A stretch of DNA of 64,000 bases from Bacteroidia bacterium (GTDB lineage Bacteria; Bacteroidota; Bacteroidia; J057), in contig JAWPMV010000003.1 in the NCBI GenBank assembly GCA_033391075.1, positions 62,001-126,000 of the forward strand, in the 5' to 3' direction. Every line of letters starts with the position of its first letter. Position 1 is the first letter of the stretch. The position numbers were made by a program, and so were the translations under genes. Shown here piece by piece: positions 24,275 through 33,529 of this stretch. The notes beneath the pieces are model-generated. The model was not told where the DNA came from and made no database searches. It saw only the letters and a list, made by a program, of their open reading frames with translations.

Positions 24275-26536
24275 TTGAAAAAACTTGAACGCACCCTATC
24301 CTTACCATATGTAGTCGCAATTGCAATCGGAGGTATGCTAGGGTCAGGGATCTTTGTATTGCCCGGACTAGCTGCAGCGAAAACAGGTCCTTCTATCTGG
24401 ATGGCCTATCTGGTTGCAGGTATCTGTGTATTGCCGGCTGCCCTCTCCAAATCCGAATTGTCTACCGCCATGCCCACATCAGGAGGTACTTATATCTACC
24501 TTGAGCGGGTATTTGGGCCCTTGATGGGAACCATTTCTGGTTTTGGTTTATGGTTTTCCCTATTGCTGAAAAGCTCCTTTGCCCTGGTAGGTGTAAGCGC
24601 TTATCTCAATGTCCTGGCAAATGTCCCCCTTAAACTCACCTCGATTGTATTGCTTTGCATTATTATTGGCTTAAATATCATGGGGGTTAAAAAGGTAGGG
24701 CTGGCGCAATTGGTAATCGTAACCCTAAGTCTTATCTGTTTGATTGGTGTTTCAGCTATGGGGTTGATTAATCTGGACAGTAGCTATTTGGAACCTGCAT
24801 TTATGGAGGGAGCTGATGGCTTTGTGACCGCCATTGGATTTGTATTTGTTTCATATGCAGGGGTCACCAAAGTTGCCGCAATAGCTGAAGAGGTCAAAAA
24901 TCCCGGTAAGAACTTACCCCGGGCTATCATGGCTGCCCTTACTATTATCACCATTATATACTGTTTGGTTGTATTTGTCCTTGTGGGGAATATTCCGATA
25001 GATGAATTGGCAACAGATATAAAGCCGATATATACCCTCTTTCATTTACTGGGAGGAGAATGGGCAGGAACCATTGCTGCTGTTCTGGGAGTGGTTACTC
25101 TCTCTTCCATGGCCAACTCAGGTGTGCTCGCCGCTTCTCGTTTCCCTTTTGCCATGAGTCGAGACAATTTGTTGCCTCCGATGTTCCACAAAGTAAATAA
25201 GCGTTACCTGACTCCTTACATCTGTATTTTGGTAACAGGTGCTTTGATGGCATGTATGATCCTCTTTATCCCTATAGAAAGAATTGTCAAACTTGCCTCT
25301 GCTTTCAAGATTATGATGTTTGTAGGAGTGAATGCCTGTGTAATCATTTTGAGAGAGACAGGGGTGGAATGGTATAAGCCGGATTATCGATCTCCTTTCT
25401 ATCCCTGGATACAAATATTTGGGGTGGTTTCGGGAATGGTATTGATTGCTTTTCTGGGAGGACTGGCTTTGACAGGTGCGATTGTGATCACGGTTTCAGG
25501 CATCCTTGCCTATCAGTTTTATGGAAAAAAGAATGCAGACCGAAAAGGCGTCTGGCAACGATATGGAAAACGAGCTTATTTGAATCCCAAGGAAAAACCG
25601 GCCCTTCTGCCCAGCTATAGATCTGAAGAAGGAAAAGAGATGGAATTGGAAGAAGGAGCTCCTTTCAAAAAGAACATTACCTCTGTTGCTGAAAATGCTG
25701 AAATCGTTGTTCCCCTTTTTGGAAACGAACGATCTCCGGAAACCCTGGCAGAAATAGCCGGAGCACTGGCGAATGGAAAAAAGGTGCAGGTAGTACATCT
25801 GACAGAAGCTCCAGAGCAAACCATGCTTACTGCTATGATCGAAGATAATCCGGCAGTACTCTCCCTCAATAGACGGATGGCAGCAATGGCCGAAGAGAAA
25901 AAGATCAATATTGAATTTGATTCCTCGGTAACCCACGAACTTTTAGATACTGTTCAGGTCATCAGCGAACGAACAGATTGTGAATGGATGGTCATGGGAA
26001 TCTCCGGACGTGCCAGCCATGGTAGTTGGATCAGGAACCCGGTCCGATGGTTGATGACGCACCTGGATTGCAATATGGCCCTCTTCCGGGATGCGGGAGT
26101 GCGGTACATACGCCAGATTCTGGTTTATCCCGAAAGAGGATCCCATCTGGATCTGGTCGTCAGTACAGCTGATGATATGGCTCGTATCTTTAATGCAGAA
26201 ATTACCTTTATAAGAGTAGCAGCTCCTGAAGCGGATCATACTGAATTGGCAGCGGAAGAAGGATATCTCAAAGAACTCGGCAAAAGTTGTAAATCCACTA
26301 CACATTATATGGTCTTCCAGGATAAAAAACCCCTGGCAAAGATCATCGAGAAGTCGGCAGGCTTTGACCTCTTGATTACAGGTATGCCCAAAGAAGAAAA
26401 GTTTATCAACTCTATCCTGGGAACCTGGAAAGATGCACTCTTTGAGAAAGCTGCATGCTCCGTTTTGGAACTTTCTACTCCCCGGACAAATGCCTGGGAT
26501 GCGATTATACCGAATGTTCTAAAGGAGAAAGAGTAA
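24275..26536 (+). CDS. APC-family amino acid permease with C-terminal UspA-like domains
   Basis: 753 residues. The first 425 form a 12-helix APC permease (GGMLGSGIFVLPG in helix 1, a GGTYIYLERVFGP helix 3 motif). The C-terminal 280 residues are soluble and look like tandem universal stress domains (ENAEIVVPLFGNERSPETLAEIA start at about 470, and a second from about 610). Similar permease-Usp fusions are known in bacteria and archaea. The only in-frame start nearby is TTG 24275; no ATG precedes it. Substrate unknown. The domain split is read from hydrophobicity and motif pattern. Confidence 0.85.
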   Translation: MKKLERTLSLPYVVAIAIGGMLGSGIFVLPGLAAAKTGPSIWMAYLVAGICVLPAALSKSELSTAMPTSGGTYIYLERVFGPLMGTISGFGLWFSLLLKSSFALVGVSAYLNVLANVPLKLTSIVLLCIIIGLNIMGVKKVGLAQLVIVTLSLICLIGVSAMGLINLDSSYLEPAFMEGADGFVTAIGFVFVSYAGVTKVAAIAEEVKNPGKNLPRAIMAALTIITIIYCLVVFVLVGNIPIDELATDIKPIYTLFHLLGGEWAGTIAAVLGVVTLSSMANSGVLAASRFPFAMSRDNLLPPMFHKVNKRYLTPYICILVTGALMACMILFIPIERIVKLASAFKIMMFVGVNACVIILRETGVEWYKPDYRSPFYPWIQIFGVVSGMVLIAFLGGLALTGAIVITVSGILAYQFYGKKNADRKGVWQRYGKRAYLNPKEKPALLPSYRSEEGKEMELEEGAPFKKNITSVAENAEIVVPLFGNERSPETLAEIAGALANGKKVQVVHLTEAPEQTMLTAMIEDNPAVLSLNRRMAAMAEEKKINIEFDSSVTHELLDTVQVISERTDCEWMVMGISGRASHGSWIRNPVRWLMTHLDCNMALFRDAGVRYIRQILVYPERGSHLDLVVSTADDMARIFNAEITFIRVAAPEADHTELAAEEGYLKELGKSCKSTTHYMVFQDKKPLAKIIEKSAGFDLLITGMPKEEKFINSILGTWKDALFEKAACSVLELSTPRTNAWDAIIPNVLKEKE

Positions 26537-26600
26537 TCCCAAGTGCAGGAAATACAAGCGAGTCCGGTCTCAAATCCGGGCCTGACTTTGTTTTTTTACG

Positions 26601-26648
26601 TTGATTTTCTAATCAATATTTTGACATTAAAAATAAAAGCCCTAATAT
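26601..26648 (+). promoter_or_regulatory. Promoter of the first gntR/susCD unit
   Basis: TTGACA (26621-26626) and TAATAT (26643-26648) are 16 bp apart; the second hexamer lies inside the left arm of the operator. Upstream, TTGATTTTCTAATCAA (26601-26616) is an inverted repeat of possible regulatory use. Bacteroidota primary sigma usually prefers other elements, so the hexamers are suggestive only. Confidence 0.45.
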
Positions 26649-26690
26649 TGGTTAACCAATTACCAATGATTGGTTAACCAATATTAGGGC
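26639..26690. promoter_or_regulatory. Double-palindrome GntR/FadR operator 1
   Basis: Two perfect 14-bp palindromes ATTGGTTAACCAAT (26647-26660 and 26669-26682) are embedded in a perfect 22-bp inverted repeat (26639-26660 with 26669-26690) around an 8-bp spacer. The GGT-TA-ACC core fits FadR-subfamily GntR sites. The regulator ATG is only 2 bp downstream, so binding would block its own promoter and transcription into susCD. Confidence 0.82.
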
Positions 26691-26692
26691 AG

Positions 26693-27412
26693 ATGGCTAC
26701 TCAATTCGACAAGGGATCGAAGAAATTCTTTCAAGAAATATCTCTGGCAAAACCTTCAGATAACATTATTGATCAAATCAGAAATTTGATTAGAACCGGT
26801 CAATTGAACCCTGGAGACAAATTGCCCCCTGAGCGAAAATTAGTCGAGCAATTTGGCGTGGGGAGAGGACATGTGAGAGATGCCTTGAAAAAGCTGGAAT
26901 TTTATGGGATTCTAAAAACCCTTCCTCAAAACGGGACAGTTGTTTCCGGTTTGGGAGTTAAAGCTTTGGAAGGCCTGATTACAAATGTACTCCAAATTGA
27001 AGATCCTGATTTCCACTCATTGGTAGAAACGCGGACAATGCTGGAAGTGAAAGCGGTAAGCCTGGCAGCAGAAAGAAGAACAGATGAGGACCTGGTTCAA
27101 ATTTCCAATGCACTATCGGAATTTAGAAAAAAGGTAGAGATGGAAGAAGCCGGGGTAGAAGAGGATTTGATGTTTCATCTAAGAATCGCAGAAGCAAGCA
27201 AAAACTCTGTATTGCGCTCGCTTTCGATGATCATCTTTCCAGACATGGTTAAGTATTCCCAGAGACTCAATATCTGTGGAGATGGACGATTCTATCAATC
27301 ATTACAAGAACACGAAGAAATTCTCGAATACATCCAGGAAAAAAATCCGGAGAAAGCTGCAAAAACTATGCGCTTTCATCTCGAGGATATGCTTGGTAAA
27401 GGCTCCGATTAA
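26693..27412 (+). CDS. GntR-family regulator, FadR subfamily (copy 1)
   Basis: 239 residues. The winged-helix domain at about 22-90 has the GntR signature (IDQIRNLIRTGQLNPGDKLPPERKL, in pieces, then GRGHVRDALKKLEFYGIL). A helical FCD ligand-binding domain follows at about 100-232 with LVETRTMLEVKAVSLAAERR and an FHLRIAEAS metal/ligand helix. It should sense an alginate-derived uronate and repress the adjacent operator. It heads the susCD unit. A second copy at 32546 differs at only a handful of residues, mostly in the first 15 and last 40, showing a recent duplication. Confidence 0.93.
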   Translation: MATQFDKGSKKFFQEISLAKPSDNIIDQIRNLIRTGQLNPGDKLPPERKLVEQFGVGRGHVRDALKKLEFYGILKTLPQNGTVVSGLGVKALEGLITNVLQIEDPDFHSLVETRTMLEVKAVSLAAERRTDEDLVQISNALSEFRKKVEMEEAGVEEDLMFHLRIAEASKNSVLRSLSMIIFPDMVKYSQRLNICGDGRFYQSLQEHEEILEYIQEKNPEKAAKTMRFHLEDMLGKGSD

Positions 27413-27544
27413 CTAATTATTTATTATAGACTCTCGAGGGTTCTCGAACCCACACAACTGACTTAAAGAAGACTTTGAACTATTAAACATTTAACCAAAA
27501 AAAAGAATCTCAAACTCGCGAATAACCTAAATCATTTTTAAAAA

Positions 27545-27577
27545 ATAAGCCAGCAATCTAGGTGATTACTAGCTTAT
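27545..27577 (+). promoter_or_regulatory. Conserved leader hairpin before susC
   Basis: ATAAGCCAGCAATC (27545-27558) pairs with GATTACTAGCTTAT (27564-27577) with two mispairs around a 5-base loop. An equivalent hairpin with a different loop occurs at 33392-33422 in the duplicated leader. The bases that follow, to the susC ATG at 27685, are also almost identical in both copies. An RNA or DNA regulatory element is likely; its role is unknown. Confidence 0.6.
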
Positions 27578-27684
27578 CCCCATTTTCCTTCCTGAGCAAG
27601 AAACCGACCATTTGGCGATGAGAGTTTCGAGCCGGGAACAGGATATTTTTTTGACAAATTTTGTTATCAAAAACATTTTAAACT

Positions 27685-30600
27685 ATGAAACTTAGACTAC
27701 TCTATCAAGCCAAAATATCCCTGCTTATGATTGCTGGGATGTTGATGTGTTTGATTAGTCCCCAAAACGCTTTCGCGACTGATACACATATGACTGTATC
27801 GGAGCAAAGCCAGATCGAAATTACAGGTAAAGTCATAGGAGAAGAGGGTACTGGATTGGAAGGAGCTGCTATCCGAATCAAAGGTACTACAGAAGGTACA
27901 TTGACGGGAGAAGATGGCTCATATAAAATCTCAGTTCCAGATGAGGGTGCTACCCTTATATTCTCTTATGTTGGGTACAAGACCCAGGAAATTGCCACGA
28001 ATGGGCAGACTCAAATAAATGTGACCTTGGAACAAGACTTCGGCGACTTAGACGAAGTGGTTGTTGTTGGATATGGTTCACGTAAAAAGTCTCACAATAC
28101 GGGTGCAATTTCTCAAGTTAAAGGACGGGATGTTGCGGCGATTCAGGCGAATCGTGTTGATGATGCATTGGCTGGTAAACTGGCAGGTGTCCTGATTCAA
28201 AACCAGGACGGAGCGCCTGGTGCAGATCCAAAGATTCAGATTAGAGCAGCTTCCTCTATTTCAGGTGCCTCAAATCCGCTAATTGTTGTTGATGGTTATC
28301 CGATCTCCGGAAGTTTGGCTACTGTCAATCCTAACGACATCGAAAGTATTGAGGTATTGAAAGATGCTGCCTCAGCTGCTATCTACGGTTCACGGGGTGC
28401 AAATGGGGTAATTCTTGTTACCACCAAAAAAGGAAAAAGTGGAAAACCTAGCATTAGCTATAATGCATATGCCAGTACCTCCAGCAGATATGTAGGGGAA
28501 AACATCAATCCTACTTCTTCTGAATGGGCTGACATAATTCAGTCAGGTATCGATGATGGAACCTTTGATGTTTCTGAATTGGATCAAAACATCTTGAACT
28601 ATCGCTTAAATGCTTTCAGAAACTCTCCTGATGTTGTTGCAGTAGAAGATTGGCTTTTCAGAGATGGATACAGTACCAATCATGATCTGAGCATCAGTGG
28701 TGGTACGGACGATGTAAGCTACTTCGCTTCATTGGGTTACCTGAATACAGAGGGGATCGTAATTACCCAGGGTTTCGAAAGATATAATGCACGCGTAAAT
28801 GTAGATGCAAAAATCGGAGACCGCTTTAAAACAGGGGTTAATATCAATGGATTTGTAGGGAATAGAGATATGGTAGGTCATGACATGAGAGACCTTTTGA
28901 GAGCGTATAGCGTTCACCCAATCTATCACACAGAAGCTTCCATTGCATTTGTTCAGCAATTGGATCAGCAAGCCCAGGCTTTAGGTCTTTCTTCTTTTGA
29001 CTCTGGATTCAGAGGAGGTTCTGCTGCGCCATGGAATAGCAGTATCTATACACTGGAACCAGGTATGACTGCTCAGGACTGGCATTACGGAAGAAGTGGT
29101 AACGGAATCGGAGGATCTGGAGATGCCGGACCTGCTACCAAATTGGATAATACGGATCGCTATCAAAACACAATCTTTGGTAACCTGAGTTCTTACCTGC
29201 AATTCAATATTGTTGATGGTTTGAACATCAAGACAGTTCTTGGTGCTGATGTCAGAGATACAGAAGATTTCTTCTGGAGAGGTCTGGAGTTTGATTCCAG
29301 AGCACGTACTACGCAAACGGCCCTGGATCAGACTAATTTAAAAAGGTCTTCTATCCTGAGTGAAACTACTTTGAACTATGCCAAAGTAATGGGCAAGCAT
29401 GATGTATCTGCTGTAGCAGGTGTTGAATTTCAAAACTTCTACATCAAGGGAATTACCCTGGATGCTACTAATGTGCCTTTTGGTCAGCCTCAAAACTATG
29501 CATTACTCGAGCCCGCTGATATCGCTGTTACTGAAAGAGATGAGACCATTGCCAGACAGAGTGTTTTTGGAAGGATTAACTATGCTTACGACAATCGTTT
29601 CCTTGCATCTGTTTCTGTAAGAAGAGACGGTGATTCACGTTTCGGAGCTAATAACAAATTCCAAACTTTCCCTGCCTTTTCTTTGGGCTGGAATATGCAC
29701 AACGAAGCCTGGTTCAATTCAAACTTCCTGACTGATGTCAAACTACGATTCAGCAGAGGTTCTTTGGGAACTACTTCTTTCCTGGGTGCATACAACTCTT
29801 TGAGTCTGCTTAATCCACAAGCCTCCATTTTTGGAAATGCATTCCTGATTCCGTCTGATATTGCAAACCCAGACCTGACATGGCAAACCAATACGGAGAC
29901 CAATATGGGACTCAACTTAGGCTTCCTTGGCAACCGATTTACTTTGGGAGTTGATTATTACATCTCTAACATTGAAGATATCCTGATTAGCCAAAGTGTT
30001 TCTGAGGTATTGGGTACTACTTCGATCGCATTGAACTCAGGAGACGTGAAAAGTTCCGGATTGGAGTTTGAAGTAGGTGCTGTTGTAGTCAACAAGACGG
30101 ATCTTCGCTGGAGCGTAAATGCAAACCTTTCTACCGTTAATTCAGAAATCACGGATTTAGGTGGACTGACTGAATTGCCACGTACCATTTACGGACAGAG
30201 TGGTAGAGGTCCTGTATTTAGAAACTATGTAGGAGGAGAAATAGGTGAAATGTGGGGATTGCAAACGATAGCTCCTGTTGAAATGTCTTTCGTAGCAGAC
30301 CCAACAAGAAATAACGGTATCAATAGTGGAGAAAGCTATGTGGTAGATCAAAATGGTGATGGAGTAATTGACAGAACCAGAACAGTTGAAGAAGGTGGTG
30401 ACCTGGTTAAAATTGGTCAGAATACCCCCGATTTCTACTGGGGATTGAATAGCCAGGTAGTGTACAAAGCTTTTGACCTGTCCGTCCAATTCCAGGGTGC
30501 TCAGGGAGGAGAAGTATTCAATATTGACCCTCTTTACTACAACTCACAATGGGGAGGAAGACTTAAAGGAAGTTTTGATGCTGATGGCGATGGTGTAGCT

Positions 30601-30906
30601 GATCATAATGGAGAGCATTATGAAAGAAACAGAAACCAGACAGATGCGACTGTTCAGGATGCTTCTTACGTAGCATTGAGAAACCTTACGGTTGGTTATA
30701 CAGTCAATGCTGGTTGGGCACGTTTGAGATTCTATGCTGCCTCTACCAACTTATTGTACCTGATGGCGGACAACTACACTTCTTTCAATCCTGAAGGTGT
30801 TGAGATCACAAACGGTGGCTACCTCGGACCAACCACTTATGGTGTTCAGGTAGGAGCAAGTCCTGTTGTTAGAAGCTTCACAATTGGTGCTAACGTCAAT
30901 TTCTAA
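27685..30906 (+). CDS. SusC-like TonB-dependent outer-membrane transporter
   Basis: 1073 residues. The signal peptide (to about FAT, residue 32) is followed by a carboxypeptidase-regulatory-like domain at about 44-118 (ITGKVIGEEGTGLEGAAIRI, split), a TonB box region DEVVVVGYGSRKK, the plug domain with NPLIVVDGYPISG and the SusC signature SIEVLKDAASAAIYGSRGANGVILVTTKKG (split), then a 22-strand barrel ending in Phe. With the SusD-like lipoprotein 23 bp downstream it forms the oligosaccharide importer of the alginate locus; substrate is inferred from the downstream enzymes. The N-terminal 60-80 residues are duplicated in the chimera at 33530. Confidence 0.95.
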   Translation: MKLRLLYQAKISLLMIAGMLMCLISPQNAFATDTHMTVSEQSQIEITGKVIGEEGTGLEGAAIRIKGTTEGTLTGEDGSYKISVPDEGATLIFSYVGYKTQEIATNGQTQINVTLEQDFGDLDEVVVVGYGSRKKSHNTGAISQVKGRDVAAIQANRVDDALAGKLAGVLIQNQDGAPGADPKIQIRAASSISGASNPLIVVDGYPISGSLATVNPNDIESIEVLKDAASAAIYGSRGANGVILVTTKKGKSGKPSISYNAYASTSSRYVGENINPTSSEWADIIQSGIDDGTFDVSELDQNILNYRLNAFRNSPDVVAVEDWLFRDGYSTNHDLSISGGTDDVSYFASLGYLNTEGIVITQGFERYNARVNVDAKIGDRFKTGVNINGFVGNRDMVGHDMRDLLRAYSVHPIYHTEASIAFVQQLDQQAQALGLSSFDSGFRGGSAAPWNSSIYTLEPGMTAQDWHYGRSGNGIGGSGDAGPATKLDNTDRYQNTIFGNLSSYLQFNIVDGLNIKTVLGADVRDTEDFFWRGLEFDSRARTTQTALDQTNLKRSSILSETTLNYAKVMGKHDVSAVAGVEFQNFYIKGITLDATNVPFGQPQNYALLEPADIAVTERDETIARQSVFGRINYAYDNRFLASVSVRRDGDSRFGANNKFQTFPAFSLGWNMHNEAWFNSNFLTDVKLRFSRGSLGTTSFLGAYNSLSLLNPQASIFGNAFLIPSDIANPDLTWQTNTETNMGLNLGFLGNRFTLGVDYYISNIEDILISQSVSEVLGTTSIALNSGDVKSSGLEFEVGAVVVNKTDLRWSVNANLSTVNSEITDLGGLTELPRTIYGQSGRGPVFRNYVGGEIGEMWGLQTIAPVEMSFVADPTRNNGINSGESYVVDQNGDGVIDRTRTVEEGGDLVKIGQNTPDFYWGLNSQVVYKAFDLSVQFQGAQGGEVFNIDPLYYNSQWGGRLKGSFDADGDGVADHNGEHYERNRNQTDATVQDASYVALRNLTVGYTVNAGWARLRFYAASTNLLYLMADNYTSFNPEGVEITNGGYLGPTTYGVQVGASPVVRSFTIGANVNF

Positions 30907-30929
30907 TCAAAATCCTAAATTCTAAAAAA

Positions 30930-32240
30930 ATGAAACGATTATATATCATATTGGCTGCACTGCTATTTACGATAGCATGTGAAGACCTGGACCAGGTTCC
31001 GCCAAATATTCCGAGTTCAAGTTCTTTGACAGACTTCTCCGGAGTATTGAATGCAGCTTATTTCTACCAGCACGGTTCGGTAACTCCGATGGCTGTCATG
31101 GGAGACTTCAGAGCAGACAATGCCTTAATGCTAGAAGCCCCTTATACAGAGTTCGATACCTACGGTCCTGAATTGTCCACTATGGAAGATCAATTCTTCG
31201 GCCCTTTCTATACGGCTTTGTACAAGTCTATATTGAGTGCAAATAATGTGATTGAAAATTCCAAAGATGCCACCGAAGTAGGGGAGGCCAAGTTTTTGAG
31301 AGGCTTGTCTTATTTCAAACTCGTGCGTGTATTCGGAGACGTTACCGTAAACTTATCTGCGACTCCCAGTACTACAGATGAATCTATCCTGGCAAGAGTT
31401 TCAGCAACAGATGTTTATAATAACGTGATCATTCCTGATTTGACAGATGCAATTGCAGCTTTAGGGACTGATATTGTTAATGGAAGAGCGTCTAAATTGG
31501 CTGCTCAGGGAATGCTGGGCAAAGTATATGTCCAAATAGGCAACTTTAGCGCTGCTCAAGAGCATTTGGCAGCTGTTGTAAATGGAGCTGCTGCTGCAGG
31601 AGTTAGCTTGCAAGCCAACTTCGCAGACATTTTTGGAGTGGATAATGATTTGAATTCTGAAATCATCTTTGCACATCAAATCTCAAGTTCCATTTCTGAT
31701 GAATATGGATTCTCTGAGTTCTGGTCATGGTCAGGTGGTCTTGATACAAAATCTCTGACACCTCTGGATTCTGACCTGGTTACTGCTTTCGATGCAAGTC
31801 CTGGTGATTTGAGAAGAGCGGTTACTATTGATGATGCGGCTATGATGTCTCCTAAATTTCCTCAAACAGGAGGTCCTGATCACGACTGGATTGAATTGAG
31901 ATTAGCTGATGTTCTGCTTTTATATGCAGAAACCTTAAATGAAACAGGTGCTTCTGCGGAAGTTGCATTAGACGTTCTGGATCCGATTCGTACCAGAGCA
32001 GGAATAGATCCTTTGGATCATACAGTTCTTAATTCTCAGGCTTTGGTTAGACAAGCTATTCAAGACGAAAGAAGACTTGAGCTGGCATTTGAAGGTCAGA
32101 GATGGTTTGATTTGGTGAGAACAGGAACAGTGAATGCTGAAATGGGAGAGACGATTGATAGTAAATATCACCTGTTTCCAGTTCCTATCTCAGAAGTACT
32201 CGCCAGCTTTGGAGTGATTACTCAGAATGATGGCTACTAA
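30930..32240 (+). CDS. SusD-like surface glycan-binding lipoprotein
   Basis: 436 residues. A lipoprotein signal (LLFTIACEDLDQVPPN, Cys17) precedes a TPR-rich SusD fold: AKFLRGLSYFKLVRVFGDV in the N-terminal half, and the RagB/SusD C-terminal signature LRLADVLLLYAETLNETG and ERRLELAFEGQRWFDLVRTG. It caps the SusC barrel and binds oligoalginate at the cell surface (substrate inferred). The protein is somewhat shorter than usual for the family (often 500 or more), mainly in loop regions. A strong terminator follows 32 bp after the stop. Confidence 0.94.
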   Translation: MKRLYIILAALLFTIACEDLDQVPPNIPSSSSLTDFSGVLNAAYFYQHGSVTPMAVMGDFRADNALMLEAPYTEFDTYGPELSTMEDQFFGPFYTALYKSILSANNVIENSKDATEVGEAKFLRGLSYFKLVRVFGDVTVNLSATPSTTDESILARVSATDVYNNVIIPDLTDAIAALGTDIVNGRASKLAAQGMLGKVYVQIGNFSAAQEHLAAVVNGAAAAGVSLQANFADIFGVDNDLNSEIIFAHQISSSISDEYGFSEFWSWSGGLDTKSLTPLDSDLVTAFDASPGDLRRAVTIDDAAMMSPKFPQTGGPDHDWIELRLADVLLLYAETLNETGASAEVALDVLDPIRTRAGIDPLDHTVLNSQALVRQAIQDERRLELAFEGQRWFDLVRTGTVNAEMGETIDSKYHLFPVPISEVLASFGVITQNDGY

Positions 32241-32272
32241 TTAATAATTAGGTAGGCTATTATACATAATGA

Positions 32273-32308
32273 ATTAAAGGGGCAAGATTTCTTGCCCCTT
32301 TAATTTTA
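32273..32308 (+). terminator. Rho-independent terminator after susD
   Basis: A perfect 14-bp stem, ATTAAAGGGGCAAG (32273-32286) with CTTGCCCCTTTAAT (32291-32304), has a 4-base loop and is followed by TTTA. It ends the gntR1-susCD unit. The rest of the gap to 32500 holds no gene. Confidence 0.88.
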
Positions 32309-32504
32309 TCTCAGTTTATCCCCTAAGGGCCAGCGAGTTTTGGATTTAGGCTTCTTTAAGTGAAAGGAAAAAGATAATTTGAGCCTGCTTCAGTTAATCT
32401 GTTTTCCAGGAGAATCCTGCTTTGAGCAGCAAAAATTCCGCCCACTTTAGCTTTTTGTAAATCTTTCTCTTTAAAGGTTGCGATCCATCAAAAAAAGATG
32501 TAAT

Positions 32505-32540
32505 ATTGGTTAACCAATTACCAATGATTGGTTAACCAAT
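32505..32540. promoter_or_regulatory. Double-palindrome GntR/FadR operator 2
   Basis: ATTGGTTAACCAAT occurs at 32505-32518 and 32527-32540 with the same 8-bp spacer as operator 1. The flanking arms are not symmetric here, unlike at 26639-26690, so only the two core palindromes are conserved. It ends 5 bp before the ATG of the second regulator. Confidence 0.82.
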
Positions 32541-32545
32541 TTAAA

Positions 32546-33265
32546 ATGGCTACTCAATCCGATAAGGGATCTACCAAATTCTTCAAAGAAATCCCTTTGG
32601 CGAAACCTTCAGATAACATCATTGATCAAATCAGAAATCTGATTAGAACGGGTCAATTGAATCCTGGAGACAAATTGCCACCGGAGCGGAAATTAGTGGA
32701 GCAGTTTGGCGTGGGCAGAGGACATGTGAGAGATGCTTTGAAAAAGCTGGAGTTTTATGGGATTCTGAAAACCCTTCCTCAAAACGGGACAGTTGTTTCC
32801 GGTTTGGGAGTTAAAGCTTTGGAAGGGCTGATTACGAATGTACTCCAAATTGAAGATCCTGATTTCCATTCATTGGTAGAAACGCGGACGATGTTAGAAG
32901 TGAAAGCGGTAAGCCTGGCAGCAGAAAGAAGAACAAATGAGGACCTGATTCAAATTTCCAATGCACTATCGGAATTTAGAAAAAAGGTAGAGATGGAAGA
33001 AGCCGGAGTAGAAGAGGATTTGATGTTTCATCTAAGAATTGCAGAAGCAAGCAAGAACTCTGTATTGCGCTCGCTTTCGATGATCATCTTTCCAGACATG
33101 GTTAAGTATTCCCAGAGACTCAATATCTGTGGAGATGGACGATTTCATCAATCATTACATGAACACGAAGAAATTCTCGAATACGTTCAGGCGAAAGACT
33201 CAGAGAAGGCGGCAAATGCAATGCGCTTCCACCTCGAAGACATGCTTGATAAGGGTTCCGAATAA
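32546..33265 (+). CDS. GntR-family regulator, FadR subfamily (copy 2)
   Basis: 239 residues, nearly identical to the protein at 26693, including the whole recognition helix (GRGHVRDALKKLEFYGIL) and the FCD ligand helix. Differences cluster at the N-terminus (SDKGSTKFFKEIPL) and near the C-terminus (HEHEEILEYVQAKDSEKAANAM). The start is ATG 32546; an earlier in-frame ATG at 32528 lies inside the operator and has no counterpart in copy 1. It heads the catabolic unit (lyase, cupin, MFS, SDRs, KdgK). Identical DNA-binding residues and operators imply both copies regulate both units. Confidence 0.92.
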   Translation: MATQSDKGSTKFFKEIPLAKPSDNIIDQIRNLIRTGQLNPGDKLPPERKLVEQFGVGRGHVRDALKKLEFYGILKTLPQNGTVVSGLGVKALEGLITNVLQIEDPDFHSLVETRTMLEVKAVSLAAERRTNEDLIQISNALSEFRKKVEMEEAGVEEDLMFHLRIAEASKNSVLRSLSMIIFPDMVKYSQRLNICGDGRFHQSLHEHEEILEYVQAKDSEKAANAMRFHLEDMLDKGSE

Positions 33266-33391
33266 GCTTACACTCAGGAGGGGCTTTCATAAAGAGGCCT
33301 AAACTACTGACCAATTATAGATTTAACCTTAACTACTTAACCCTGTAACAAATTCTTAAACTCGCAAGTGACTTAAATTATATTTAAAAAA

Positions 33392-33422
33392 ATAAGCCAG
33401 CAATCAAAGATTACTAGCTTAT
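33392..33422 (+). promoter_or_regulatory. Duplicated leader hairpin (copy 2)
   Basis: Stem ATAAGCCAGCAATC/GATTACTAGCTTAT with a 3-base AAA loop. The stem is identical to copy 1 at 27545, while the loop differs, as expected if the folded form is kept. The downstream 100 bp to ATG 33530 is also conserved. Confidence 0.58.
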
Positions 33423-33529
33423 CTCATTTCCTTCCTGAGCAAGAAACCGACCATTTGGCGATGAGAGTTTCAAGCCGGGAACAAAGTATTTTTTTTGACA
33501 AATTTTGTTATCAAAAAACAGTTAAAACT

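Noticed and set aside
32528-32545. Earlier ATG for the second gntR
   Set aside because: It lies inside the operator palindrome and has no counterpart in the first copy, whose start aligns with 32546.
33455-33529. Upstream start of the PL7 chimera
   Set aside because: The duplicated leader is non-coding in the susC copy; the aligned start is ATG 33530.
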